This document shows positions 1 through 7,834 of a stretch of DNA of 64,000 bases, one piece after another. The position numbers were made by a program, and so were the translations under genes. Source of the stretch: JANNFX01 sp031380225 (GTDB taxonomy: Bacteria; Pseudomonadota; Alphaproteobacteria; Rhizobiales; Hyphomicrobiaceae); contig JANNFX010000239.1 of the NCBI GenBank assembly GCA_031380225.1, positions 7,187 to 71,186 of the forward strand, given 5' to 3'. Each line of letters begins with the position of its first letter. Positions within the stretch are counted from its first letter, which is position 1. The notes under the pieces are model-generated. The model saw only the letters and a program-made list of their open reading frames with translations, had not been told where the DNA came from and ran no database searches.

Positions 1-115
<115 letters not shown>

Positions 116-263
116 TTCGTTTCGCCACTGGCGCGATTGAAAAGGCTGGATTATTGCCGTAATCTGACCCGACATAGTGGTGCGTGCGGCAGGTCTCTCT
201 CCTTATCCGGTTGGGGTGGATGGAGCGATGGGTGAAACCATGTGCATTGGAAGGTCTTCCGAA

Positions 264-1850
264 ATGGAAATGCTGAACCGCAAGTCTTGGGCACCTGCGA
301 AACTAAGCATGACGGCTGCAGTGGGGGTGTCAGCCATCGTGTTGGCCGTCACGACAGCACTTGTGCTGCCATCGCCAGCATCGAGCGCAACCGCGAACAA
401 ACCAGCTGTTGGTGCGGATGCTAATTCGGCCGCGAAAGCCAACGCCGATGCAGCACTGAAAGCGTACAGCGCCGGCACGCGCGCCTATGAAACCGGGCGC
501 TCGGCGGATGCGGTTCAAACGCTTTCGACAGCGTTGTCGGCGGGTGGATTGCAGCCGAGCCAAATGGCTAAGGCGCTCTACTATCGCGGCATGGCGCAAA
601 AGAAACTCGGCAAACCCGCGCTCGCGATTTCAGATTTGACATCGGCAATTTGGCTCAAGGGTGGATTGAGCGACACCGATCGCGCCAACGCCATTCAAGC
701 GCGTCAGCAAGCACATAAGGAAGCCGGTCTCGGCGATGTCGCGCCGCCGGTTCCCGAACATCAACAAGCTGCTGCCGCCCCCGCACCTGCTGCAATTGCG
801 TCGCCTATCGTTGCCGCCGCGCCAGCCCCTGTAGTTGCTTCAGCGCCGGTTCCAAACATTACACCACCATTGACTGCTGCACCCGTCGCTGCGCCAGCAC
901 CGGTCATAGCTGCTGCCGATTCATCACCGGTTCCAGACGCAGCCAGCATTCTCGCTGGATCGGTCGTAACAACGTCGTCCATTCCACCGGCAAAAATGGT
1001 CGAGACCAAGCCATGGATGTCGCCGGATGTTGCGCCGTCCACGCCGACCGCTGTTGCTGCTCCGACTCAGCCGGTCGAAGTCGCTGCTGCAATTCCGCAG
1101 ACCATCGCCATCCCTGAAAAGCGTATGGAGGCACCGGACGAAGCGGAAGCTGCTGTTCCAATTTCTATCGCTGCGGCCTCGGTGGGTTCCGCGCCAGTCG
1201 CCGCTGCGCCTTCGAACACGCCGTCACTCAGTGCTGTTGAGAGTGGCGAGGCGGCCGTCCCTCAAGGTGCAAGTCCACTTGCGAATGCCGGTCAAGCTGT
1301 GACGGGCTTCTTCGGCAATATTGGCAAGAGCATCGGCTCGATGTTTAACAATGGTGACAGCGCAACCTCAGACGCTGGCGCGCAAGCGACGCAATCCGCA
1401 TCAGCGCAAGTTGCAACGTCATCGACCGGGCCATCGGGCGGCATCGGCGGCGCCGCCGTGGCAAGTCAGCCGCAATCCAGCAGCTGGGATTCGTCGACGA
1501 TCACCGCCGCTGGCGCACAGCCGGCCAAACCAGCCGCTAAAAAACTAGCCGCCGCAAAACCAGCTCCAGCCGCAGTTTCGCCGAAAAAATTGGCCGCTGC
1601 TGCCGCTCCTGGAAACTTCAAATTGCAAGTGGCTGCGGTGCGGTCTCGTGAAGAAGCGGAGCGGATTTCAGCAGGTGTTAGCGCCGTGCCAGCCGTTCAG
1701 GGCACTCGGGCGGCCATCGATGAAGCCAACATTTCCGGAATGGGGACTTACTATCGCGTCCGGCTCGGGCCCTACAGCGACGCCGCGGAACCGGGCAAGC
1801 TTTGCAACGCACTGAAACCGCAGGGTTACGACTGTATGGTTGTGCAGTAA
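264..1850 (+). CDS. TPR and SPOR-domain envelope protein
   Basis: This is a 528-residue protein. One N-terminal hydrophobic segment (about residues 15-38) is a signal or membrane anchor. TPR-like helices follow at about 60-136 (ALKAYSAGTRAYETGRSADA, then ALYYRGMAQKKLGKPALAI). A very long Ala/Pro/Val-rich linker comes next, and residues 450-528 form a SPOR domain (GNFKLQVAAV to GYDCMVVQ). SPOR domains bind denuded septal peptidoglycan, so a role in division or cell-wall remodelling is inferred. The ATG at 264 is preferred because GGAAGG lies 9 bases upstream. A GTG at 177 or ATGs at 228 and 240 would extend the N-terminus but have poorer sites. It stands alone between glmS and a DUF502 gene. 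Confidence 0.8.
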   Translation: MEMLNRKSWAPAKLSMTAAVGVSAIVLAVTTALVLPSPASSATANKPAVGADANSAAKANADAALKAYSAGTRAYETGRSADAVQTLSTALSAGGLQPSQMAKALYYRGMAQKKLGKPALAISDLTSAIWLKGGLSDTDRANAIQARQQAHKEAGLGDVAPPVPEHQQAAAAPAPAAIASPIVAAAPAPVVASAPVPNITPPLTAAPVAAPAPVIAAADSSPVPDAASILAGSVVTTSSIPPAKMVETKPWMSPDVAPSTPTAVAAPTQPVEVAAAIPQTIAIPEKRMEAPDEAEAAVPISIAAASVGSAPVAAAPSNTPSLSAVESGEAAVPQGASPLANAGQAVTGFFGNIGKSIGSMFNNGDSATSDAGAQATQSASAQVATSSTGPSGGIGGAAVASQPQSSSWDSSTITAAGAQPAKPAAKKLAAAKPAPAAVSPKKLAAAAAPGNFKLQVAAVRSREEAERISAGVSAVPAVQGTRAAIDEANISGMGTYYRVRLGPYSDAAEPGKLCNALKPQGYDCMVVQ

Positions 1851-1862
1851 TGAATTTTGTAG

Positions 1863-1928
1863 GGGGTCAGACCCCTCACAACATCAACTGAGTTCGAACA
1901 CGGTGATAAGCGTGAGGGGTCTGACCCC
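1863..1928. repeat. REP-like palindrome, GGGGTCTGACCCC family
   Basis: A perfect 17-bp inverted repeat has arms at 1863-1879 and 1912-1928, each itself containing the near-palindrome GGGGTCAGACCCC, separated by 32 bases. A diverged copy lies at 59386-59450. This motif type is known from REP/BIME elements mobilised by Y1 (RAYT) transposases; no such transposase is in the window. It lies 13 bases past the stop of the SPOR gene and could also act as a transcript-end hairpin. Confidence 0.7.
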
Positions 1929-2031
1929 ATTGTGACCCCGTAACTAATGAAAGTCTGAGTGCTGTGGCTGATTTTTTTTTGTTAACGGTGCGGGTGTAGT
2001 CTATCAATTGCGATAGGCTCAGCTGTAGTTC

Positions 2032-2904
2032 ATGAAAAAACCACCGCCCCATAGAGGCTCAAAGCCTCAGAACCGTCCGCCAGAGCCTACGAGCGGTGCA
2101 GCTGTGACGTCTTCTGGCCAGCCCTCTGTGAATGCCGATACGCGCGCCAATGCCAACTCAAGCGCCCAATTGAGCGCTGGGTTAAAGCGGCTCATCAACG
2201 AAGACCCAAATGCGCCGCCGCGTGCCCGGGCCCGGCTTCGCAATTATTTTCTGGCCGGCATCATAACCGTTGGTCCGATCGCGGCGACCATCCTTTTGAT
2301 CCGCTGGTTCATCTCGCTCGCCGATGCCTACATCAAACCGTTGGTGCCGTCGGCCTATTTGCCCGAAACGTACTTACCGTTCGCGATCCCCGGCATCGGC
2401 ATTCTGTTCGGCATCATCGGCCTGACAATGATCGGTTTTCTGGCGGCGAATTTGTTTGGAAAGTCGCTGATCGACTTTGGCGAGATGGTGCTCGACCGGA
2501 TGCCGGTGGTGCGCAACATCTATCGCGCCTTGAAGCAGATTTTTGAATCCGCGGTATCAGTCGGTGGGCCACAAAAACCATTTCAGAAAGTCGGCCTGAT
2601 CGAGTTTCCGTCAAAGGGATTGTGGTCGCTGGTGTTTGTCACCGGCGAAACGTCGGGCGAGATCGCCAGCGCTAAGCCCGGCGGGGAAACGGATCTGTTG
2701 TCGGTGTTCATGCCAACTGGTGTGGTGCCTCCGGCCGGCTTCATTTGCTTTGTCCCGCGCCGCGATGTGATCATTCTCGATATGAACGCCGAAGATGCCG
2801 CCAAAATTATTCTCTCGGCCGGGATGGTGACGCCGGACCATCAAGCGCGCTTGAAGCAACTCGCAGACAAAGCTGCGCGCACTGGCACCTCGGCTAAAAT
2901 TTAA
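2032..2904 (+). CDS. DUF502 family membrane protein
   Basis: This 290-residue protein matches the DUF502 family. A polar, Pro-rich N-terminus of about 70 residues precedes two transmembrane segments, about 72-100 (YFLAGIITVGPIAATILLI) and about 115-142 (GIGILFGIIGLTMIGFLAAN). A soluble domain with the family segment PVVRNIYRALKQIFESA and a PTGVVPPAGF loop follows. Family members are widespread in alphaproteobacteria and often sit near glmS, as here, but have no established biochemical role. The start follows the T-rich intergenic stretch after the REP-like palindrome, with only a weak ribosome site. The gene ends 4 bases from the convergent znuB. Confidence 0.8.
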   Translation: MKKPPPHRGSKPQNRPPEPTSGAAVTSSGQPSVNADTRANANSSAQLSAGLKRLINEDPNAPPRARARLRNYFLAGIITVGPIAATILLIRWFISLADAYIKPLVPSAYLPETYLPFAIPGIGILFGIIGLTMIGFLAANLFGKSLIDFGEMVLDRMPVVRNIYRALKQIFESAVSVGGPQKPFQKVGLIEFPSKGLWSLVFVTGETSGEIASAKPGGETDLLSVFMPTGVVPPAGFICFVPRRDVIILDMNAEDAAKIILSAGMVTPDHQARLKQLADKAARTGTSAKI

Positions 2905-2908
2905 GACG

Positions 2909-3784
2909 TCACGCGGTCCGGTGGCGGCGCGGCATCATTTGCCAAACGATGCCGCCTTCGGGTCCAAAGAGCAGCGAGACCAGATATGCCAATCCGGCGG
3001 CGAGGATGATCGCGGGGCCAGACGGAGCGGCGGCGTGATAAGACGCCAGTAGTCCAACGATGCTGGCCATGATCGCCACAACAATCGATACGCCGAGCAT
3101 GCCGTTCAGCGTTCTGGACCAGAAGCGCGCGGTGACGGCGGGCAGCATCATCATGCCAACCGCCAGCAAAGTGCCGAGCGCCTGAAATCCAGCGACCAAA
3201 TTCAAAACGACCAGCGTTAGAAAGGTCAGATGTGCCGCGCTGCCGCTGCGGCTGACGATGCTCAAGAACTGCGGGTCAACGCATTCTGCAATAAGCGCGC
3301 GATAGATCACGGCCAGGAGCACCAGCGACAGCGTCGCGGCGCTGGCGAGGAAGTACAGTCCTGGGTCATCGAGGGCGAGAACTGTGCCGAACAACACGTG
3401 CAACAGATCGACATTGGTGCCTTTCATGCTGACGATGAGCACGCCCAAGGCCAGTGAGATCAGATAGAATGCGGCCAAGCTGGCGTCTTCACGCAGCGCC
3501 GTAAACCGCGCCACAAGTCCTGACATCAGCGCAACCGTCATGCCGGCGATCATGCCACCGATGGTCATCGGGATGAGCTGCAATCCGGCAATAAAAAAGC
3601 CTATCGCGGCGCCGGGAAGGATCGCGTGCGCCATGGCATCGCCAGCCAGGCTCATGCGGCGCAACATTAAGAACACGCCGACCGGCGCCGATCCGAACGA
3701 CAGCGCCAAGCAGCCTGCCAAGGCACGGCGCATGAAGGCAAAGTCCACGAATGGCGACAGCAGCACGTCATAGAGCCACATCAT
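2909..3784 (-). CDS. znuB: ZnuB-type zinc/manganese ABC permease
   Basis: This 291-residue integral membrane protein of the ABC-3 metal permease family has about seven to eight hydrophobic helices. It includes the family segment SLAGDAMAHAILPGAAIGF (the cytoplasmic coupling region) and LGTLLAVGMMMLPA. It would form the channel for Zn2+ or Mn2+ uptake with ZnuC and an external binding protein. The ATG at 3784 overlaps the TGA of znuC in an ATGA arrangement, showing translational coupling; longer upstream starts would lie inside znuC. No znuA-like binding protein is present in the window, so metal specificity rests on family and on the Zur-like dyad upstream. Confidence 0.85.
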   Translation of the reverse strand: MMWLYDVLLSPFVDFAFMRRALAGCLALSFGSAPVGVFLMLRRMSLAGDAMAHAILPGAAIGFFIAGLQLIPMTIGGMIAGMTVALMSGLVARFTALREDASLAAFYLISLALGVLIVSMKGTNVDLLHVLFGTVLALDDPGLYFLASAATLSLVLLAVIYRALIAECVDPQFLSIVSRSGSAAHLTFLTLVVLNLVAGFQALGTLLAVGMMMLPAVTARFWSRTLNGMLGVSIVVAIMASIVGLLASYHAAAPSGPAIILAAGLAYLVSLLFGPEGGIVWQMMPRRHRTA

Positions 3785-4545
3785 GTGCGGTGATCCCCGC
3801 ACCAGGGTGCAGTGTCGTCCCAGCGTTCGGACATGGCGCGGGCCGCGGCCATGTTGAGAGGTGTGATGACGTCTAAGCTCTTGCCCCACGCCACGGCTTT
3901 GCGCGCCAGCAGCAAGGTGTTGGGGAAATGCGCTTTGATGAGATCGAAGTCATGCAGCACCGCGATCACTGTCCGTCCTTCGCGGTGCCAGCGATCGATG
4001 AGCTGCAACAGTCCGGTGGTGGTGTTGGTATCGATAGCGCTCAACGGCTCATCGAGCAGGATCAATGGGCTGTCTTGAACCAGCACGCGGGCGAATAATG
4101 CGCGCTGCAATTGTCCGCCCGAGAGTGTGCCGATGGTGCGCTGCTCGAAGCCGTCAAGCCCAACAGTTGAAATGGCGTTGGTGAGCGCCGCTTTGTTAGC
4201 GCCGTCAATGGCCCGCCATGCGCCGGTTTTACGCCATAATCCCATGCCGACAAAATCCTCGACCGAGACGGGAAACGCGCGATCGATTTCCGCCAACTGC
4301 GGCAGGTAGGCAATGTCGCGTGTCTCGAGTCCGTTGAGATCGATGTGTCCAGCCAACGGCCGCATCAGGCCAGCGATGCCCTTGAGGAGCGTCGACTTCC
4401 CGCTGCCGTTTGGCCCGGCGACGGCGAGCAGGTCACCTTGCGCGACCGCGCCGTCAAGATGATGCACAGCCGGGTGGCCGTCATATCCCAGCGTGACGTG
4501 ATGGAAGGCGATTGCCGGCGCTGCGTTCAGATTGGTCGCGAACAT
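3781..4545 (-). CDS. znuC: ZnuC-type metal ABC transporter ATPase
   Basis: This 254-residue ABC ATPase has all the motifs. Walker A is GPNGSGKST near residue 45, the Q-loop follows at YLPQLAEIDR, the signature is LSGGQLQR, Walker B is PLILLDEP, and the H-loop is AVLHD. It drives ZnuB-mediated metal import at the inner membrane. The ATG at 4545 opens MFATNLNAAP; an upstream start at 4614 would add 23 residues that do not resemble the family. It lies directly behind a 29-codon hydrophobic mini-ORF and about 150 bases downstream of a Zur-like dyad. It is first in the znuCB pair. Confidence 0.85.
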   Translation of the reverse strand: MFATNLNAAPAIAFHHVTLGYDGHPAVHHLDGAVAQGDLLAVAGPNGSGKSTLLKGIAGLMRPLAGHIDLNGLETRDIAYLPQLAEIDRAFPVSVEDFVGMGLWRKTGAWRAIDGANKAALTNAISTVGLDGFEQRTIGTLSGGQLQRALFARVLVQDSPLILLDEPLSAIDTNTTTGLLQLIDRWHREGRTVIAVLHDFDLIKAHFPNTLLLARKAVAWGKSLDVITPLNMAAARAMSERWDDTAPWCGDHRT

Positions 4546-4549
4546 TGAA

Positions 4550-4639
4550 TTACCCCGCGATCGCAAGCAAAACGGCGAACCAGACCACGGCCGATAGCAG
4601 TGCGGCGATTGCAAGCCGGGCGGGTAATCCTGACGTCAA
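4550..4639 (-). CDS. Possible 29-residue single-span membrane peptide
   Basis: A TTG-initiated mini-ORF on the minus strand reads MTSGLPARLAIAALLSAVVW, then FAVLLAIAG, and stops with TAA. It is one hydrophobic helix with two N-terminal positives or polars. An AGGA ribosome site sits 8 bases before the TTG, and the stop is 4 bases from the znuC start, as expected for a co-transcribed small protein. It could equally be a leader that couples translation into znuC, or the hydrophobic tail of a lost upstream gene. No homologue is recognised. Confidence 0.35.
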   Translation of the reverse strand: MTSGLPARLAIAALLSAVVWFAVLLAIAG

Positions 4640-4696
4640 CGCCGAAATCCTCAGAAGCGGGACTTACCGCATGACAGATAAGAGGCTAATATTCCG

Positions 4697-4712
4697 GATA
4701 ATATAACATCCA
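4697..4712. promoter_or_regulatory. Zur-like dyad upstream of znuCB
   Basis: GGATAATATAACATCC is an imperfect palindrome (12 of 16 positions symmetric) in a locally AT-rich stretch about 150 bases upstream of znuC. Read on the minus strand it contains ATGTTATATTAT, close to the half-site of alphaproteobacterial Zur boxes. Position and gene context fit a zinc-repressed operator. The identification is by motif resemblance only. Confidence 0.45.
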
Positions 4713-4805
4713 AGCGTGCAGTTTGAAAGTGCTGAGCCGCCGCATTCGTCGATTCACCACCGGCAAACCGCAGAATCTGGCGAATGAATGGATCCTGAAA
4801 AAACC

Positions 4806-4821
4806 GTTCAGAAACAGTTCA
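4806..4821 (+). promoter_or_regulatory. GTTCA direct repeats, one helical turn apart
   Basis: GTTCA occurs at 4806-4810 and 4817-4821, spaced 11 bases start to start, about 90 bases upstream of the small exported protein at 4908. Direct pentamer repeats at this spacing are typical of OmpR/PhoB-family response-regulator sites. No regulator is assigned. Confidence 0.3.
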
Positions 4822-4907
4822 AAGACTGACGGGTAAGGTCACCACATGATGAAACGGTGATGGGCCTTAACCAACAGGCCCACACCTCCACAGGTAGGAA
4901 AAAAACA

Positions 4908-5249
4908 ATGACGACGATTTTGACCAAGACGCTTTTGACCGCCGGCTTGGTTCTAGCGACAGCGACTGCTGCCTTAGCTCATTCAAATGAAGCCCGCCAA
5001 GCTGAGCAGGCCTACGCGATCGAAGAAGGCCGCCAGGATGGCTCGATCACATGGCGCGAAGGACGCGCACTGCGCAAGGATCAGCGCGAGATCGCCCGCG
5101 TAAAGGATGCCCTCGAAGCCGATGGCCGCCTGTCACGCGATGACAAGCGCGTCTTGTATCAGTTGCAGGATCAGACGGAAGCCCGCATCGACACCGAAGC
5201 AAGCGACAGCTGGTATCGTCCCCGATGGCTGCCGCGCTTCGGCCGCTAA
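4908..5249 (+). CDS. Small exported protein with charged helical domain
   Basis: This 113-residue protein has a clear signal peptide (MTTILTKTLLTAGLVLATAT, cleavage expected after ALA-HS). The mature domain is short, highly charged and helix-forming (QAYAIEEGRQDGSITWREGR, then a KDQREIARVKDALEADGRLS segment) with a Trp/Arg/Pro-rich end. It resembles small periplasmic proteins seen in alphaproteobacteria whose function is unknown. The ATG at 4908 is chosen because AGGTAGG precedes it and the signal peptide begins there; an upstream start at 4857 would bury the signal sequence. It is monocistronic, ending in a strong terminator. Confidence 0.75.
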   Translation: MTTILTKTLLTAGLVLATATAALAHSNEARQAEQAYAIEEGRQDGSITWREGRALRKDQREIARVKDALEADGRLSRDDKRVLYQLQDQTEARIDTEASDSWYRPRWLPRFGR

Positions 5250-5311
5250 GTAATCGGTCTCGTGTCTGCACTGACAGACACGCACGTGCCTTCGCTTTCT
5301 CCCAGACTTTA

Positions 5312-5343
5312 AGGGCCGCTTGCAACAGCGGCCCTCTTTTTTT
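5312..5343 (+). terminator. Rho-independent terminator
   Basis: A perfect 9-bp stem AGGGCCGCT/AGCGGCCCT (5312-5320 and 5327-5335) has a 6-base loop and is followed by a seven-T run. It closes the transcript of the small exported protein, and the convergent rfbC ends 20 bases further on. Confidence 0.9.
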
Positions 5344-5362
5344 GAGAGGCGCGCGGTCTGGC

Positions 5363-5914
5363 TCAGAAAATCGGTTCAAGTTCGGCGAGCCGCGGCAGCT
5401 TCAAATCTTTGTCCGACAAGATGGCCGCCGTGCCGCCAAGCTGCCAATCGATGCCAAGCGCTGGGTCGTTCCAAATGATTCCGCCCTCGGTGGCCGGCGC
5501 ATAGACATCAGTGACCTTGTAAGTCACCTCCGAATTGTCTTCGAGCGTGACGTAGCCGTGCGCAAACCCGGGCGGCACCCAAATCTGCTCGCCGCCAGCC
5601 GCAGTTAAGATGGCCGAGACATACCGGCCGTAAGAGGGTGACGCGCGCCGCAGGTCGACAGCGATATCGAGAATGGAACCGCGCGCGACCCGGACCAGCT
5701 TGCCCTGTGCGTGCGGAAGCTTCTGGAAATGCAAGCCGCGGACCGTGCCTTTTTTTAGCGACAGCGCGTGATTGTCCTGGACGAAACGCGCGGCGATGCC
5801 ATTGGCTGCGAACGCGGTTTCCTTCCACGTTTCACTGAAATGCCCGCGCTCATCGCGAAAAATTCGCGGTGTGATCAGAACCACATCGGCATTGGCGAGC
5901 TTTTGGAACTGCAT
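5363..5914 (-). CDS. rfbC: dTDP-4-dehydrorhamnose 3,5-epimerase
   Basis: This 183-residue cupin-fold protein covers the whole RmlC/RfbC family: ITPRIFRDERGHFSETW, the catalytic-His region TVRGLHFQ, WVPPGFAHGYVTL and YKVTDVYAPATEGGI with the conserved late Tyr/Asp region. It epimerises C3 and C5 of dTDP-4-keto-6-deoxyglucose in the cytoplasm on the way to dTDP-L-rhamnose for surface polysaccharide. The usual partners rfbA, rfbB and rfbD are not in the window. The ATG at 5914 follows 3 bases after the pssA stop, and a GTG directly before it is an alternative start. It appears co-transcribed with pssA. Confidence 0.9.
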   Translation of the reverse strand: MQFQKLANADVVLITPRIFRDERGHFSETWKETAFAANGIAARFVQDNHALSLKKGTVRGLHFQKLPHAQGKLVRVARGSILDIAVDLRRASPSYGRYVSAILTAAGGEQIWVPPGFAHGYVTLEDNSEVTYKVTDVYAPATEGGIIWNDPALGIDWQLGGTAAILSDKDLKLPRLAELEPIF

Positions 5915-5917
5915 CAC

Positions 5918-6892
5918 TTAACGTTTCGGATCGCCAGGTTTGAAGCCAATAATTTGCGCACTGTCAGAACCAGACGGCGTTGCAGTGGGCGGCGCAGTTG
6001 GTGTTGGAGACACTGTTGGCACTGTAAACACCGGCGATGAAACTGATGGCTCCGGACTAGGCACAGTCGAAGCCGTTGCCACTTGCTTCTCGCCGTTGTT
6101 TTCGAGGTGACTATAGCGCGACTGGCTTAACGGGATCATCCCTATATATGCGACGGTTCCAAGTAGCAGCGTTTCATACGGGTAGGTCACAAGGCAGGCG
6201 ACCGCGGCGATGCCGAGCACGAACAACGGCAGCACCCACTCACGGCCAATGCGCTCGCCGATCAGCTTGCCCGAATACGTTGGCAGTGTTGACACCATCA
6301 GCGACGCGACGAGCATCGTATAGAGCACCATCACGTACAGCGTGATGCGGTTGCCACGCAGATCGAAGCCGACGTGCTCTAGATAAATTGGCAGCAAAAG
6401 AATGATGGCAGCCGCCGGTGTTGGGACGCCTGTGAAATAGTTCGACTGCCACTTCGGCTTTTCTTCGTCTGAGGCAACGTTGAAGCGCGCTAAGCGCAAA
6501 GCGGATGCGAGCGCAAACAACAGCGCTGCAATCCAACCGAAGCTCTTGATATCGCCAAAGCCCCAAGTGAACATCAAAATCGCCGGCGCGACGCCGAAAT
6601 TCACAAAGTCAGCAAGACTGTCGAGTTCGGCACCAAATCGTGACGATGCTTTCAGATAGCGCGCGACGCGGCCATCGACCCCGTCAAGCATGGCGGCCAA
6701 GACAATTCCGCCAAGTGCCAGTTCCCAACGGCCATCAATCGACATGCGAATTGATGTCAAACCCCAGCACAAGCCAATCAAGGTGACAAAGTTTGGCACC
6801 ATCATGCGCACCGGAATGCGCTCGTGGTTGAACATCCGGCGGCGGCGGCGGCGGCCGGTTTCTTCTTCAAGTTCACGAACAATTGGGTCCAT
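5918..6892 (-). CDS. pssA: CDP-diacylglycerol-serine O-phosphatidyltransferase
   Basis: This 324-residue integral membrane enzyme condenses CDP-diacylglycerol with serine to phosphatidylserine. The CDP-alcohol phosphotransferase motif DG-x2-AR-x8-G-x3-D-x3-D is present at about residues 70-95 (DGVDGRVARY then FGAELDSLAD). An Arg-rich N-terminus and about seven hydrophobic segments follow. The last 65 residues are Pro/Thr/Ser-rich and lie beyond the usual family length, probably a disordered cytoplasmic tail. It sits downstream of psd in the same direction, so the two steps to phosphatidylethanolamine are paired. Confidence 0.92.
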   Translation of the reverse strand: MDPIVRELEEETGRRRRRRMFNHERIPVRMMVPNFVTLIGLCWGLTSIRMSIDGRWELALGGIVLAAMLDGVDGRVARYLKASSRFGAELDSLADFVNFGVAPAILMFTWGFGDIKSFGWIAALLFALASALRLARFNVASDEEKPKWQSNYFTGVPTPAAAIILLLPIYLEHVGFDLRGNRITLYVMVLYTMLVASLMVSTLPTYSGKLIGERIGREWVLPLFVLGIAAVACLVTYPYETLLLGTVAYIGMIPLSQSRYSHLENNGEKQVATASTVPSPEPSVSSPVFTVPTVSPTPTAPPTATPSGSDSAQIIGFKPGDPKR

Positions 6893-7007
6893 AGCTGGCC
6901 CTCCTGTGTCTGCCGCGCAGCGGCCGGTCTGAATGTGCCGCGGAGCGGCGGACTGTGCCTGCCGCTTCGCGGCCGTGTGTGTTTGCCGACGTGGGCGGTC
7001 GTGGTGC

Positions 7008-7721
7008 TTAGACGCGGCGCGCGTCGCGCTCGCCTTCGTCCGACTTCAAGTCGGCCAATATGGTTTCACCAGCGATCGCCAATTGTCCAACAGCAACCAG
7101 CGGTGTGCGGCCAGGTGGCAAATACGTATCGACGCGCGAGCCGAACCGGATCAGTCCAAACCGCTGTCCGGCGCCGACACTATCACCTTCGCGCGAGAAC
7201 GTAACGATGCGCCGTGCGATCAGACCGGCGATTTGCACAACTCCGATGTCCATGCCGCCGGTGGTTTGGATGACCAGCGCGCGGCGTTCATTGTCTTCGC
7301 TGGCTTTATCGAGGGCGGCATTGAGGAAGGCGCCTGGAATATAGACTGAGCGGATGATTTTTCCGGCCACCGGAGCACGATTGATGTGCACATCGAGCAC
7401 CGACAGGAATACCGAGACGCGGACGCGCTCCGTGTCTCCAAGTCCAAGTTCGGCGGGTGGCTTGACCTTTTCAATCAGTGACACGCGGCCGTCAGCGGGC
7501 GACAAAATCAAACCATCACGCATCGGTGTGACGCGATCGGGGTCGCGGAAGAAATAGGCCACGTAGAGCGTGGCGAGAGCCGCGAGCCAACCGAGCGGGG
7601 GCCACAGCCAAAACAGTGCCAGCGTTGCCAGCGCGCCGATGGCAACAAACTTGTGGCCGTCGGCATGAACCGGTGCGAAGCCGTCCAGGATGGTGTCGAG
7701 CAGGCTGTTGTTTTGCGACAA
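7008..7721 (-). CDS. psd: Phosphatidylserine decarboxylase
   Basis: This 237-residue protein is of the short (type A) decarboxylase class found in alphaproteobacteria. It makes phosphatidylethanolamine at the inner membrane. Two N-terminal hydrophobic segments (about 23-55) precede [13 protein letters not shown], a [17 protein letters not shown] block, and near the end [12 protein letters not shown] in that last block is the self-cleavage site that yields the pyruvoyl cofactor. Translation appears to start at a TTG (7721) with GAGGA 7 bases upstream; no ATG is available nearby in frame. It is followed by pssA after 115 bases of GC-rich sequence without a gene. Confidence 0.92.
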   Translation of the reverse strand: MSQNNSLLDTILDGFAPVHADGHKFVAIGALATLALFWLWPPLGWLAALATLYVAYFFRDPDRVTPMRDGLILSPADGRVSLIEKVKPPAELGLGDTERVRVSVFLSVLDVHINRAPVAGKIIRSVYIPGAFLNAALDKASEDNERRALVIQTTGGMDIGVVQIAGLIARRIVTFSREGDSVGAGQRFGLIRFGSRVDTYLPPGRTPLVAVGQLAIAGETILADLKSDEGERDARRV

Positions 7722-7748
7722 AGCAATGTCCTCAGGCAGTTAGCAATA

Positions 7749-7807
7749 GGCAGCTGGCAGTAGGCAAAAAGCCAACGGAAAAGCAACGCGGCCTACTGGC
7801 CATTGCC
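7749..7807. repeat. Imperfect inverted repeat, GGCAGTAGGC type
   Basis: GGCAGCTGGCAGTAGGC (7749-7765) faces GCCTACTGGCCATTGCC (7791-7807) as an imperfect inverted repeat in the gap between degP and psd. An extra partial unit (GCAATAGGCAG) lies just before it. Such short TAGGCA-type repeats recur between genes in many Rhizobiales; no other clear copy is seen in this window. Confidence 0.4.
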
Positions 7808-7834
7808 CATCGCCGGATGCTCGCCGCCCTCAAT

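Noticed and set aside
904..1161. Antisense ORFs over the Ala/Pro-rich linker of the SPOR protein
   Set aside because: High-GC repetitive codons open the other frames automatically; none has a start site or family match.
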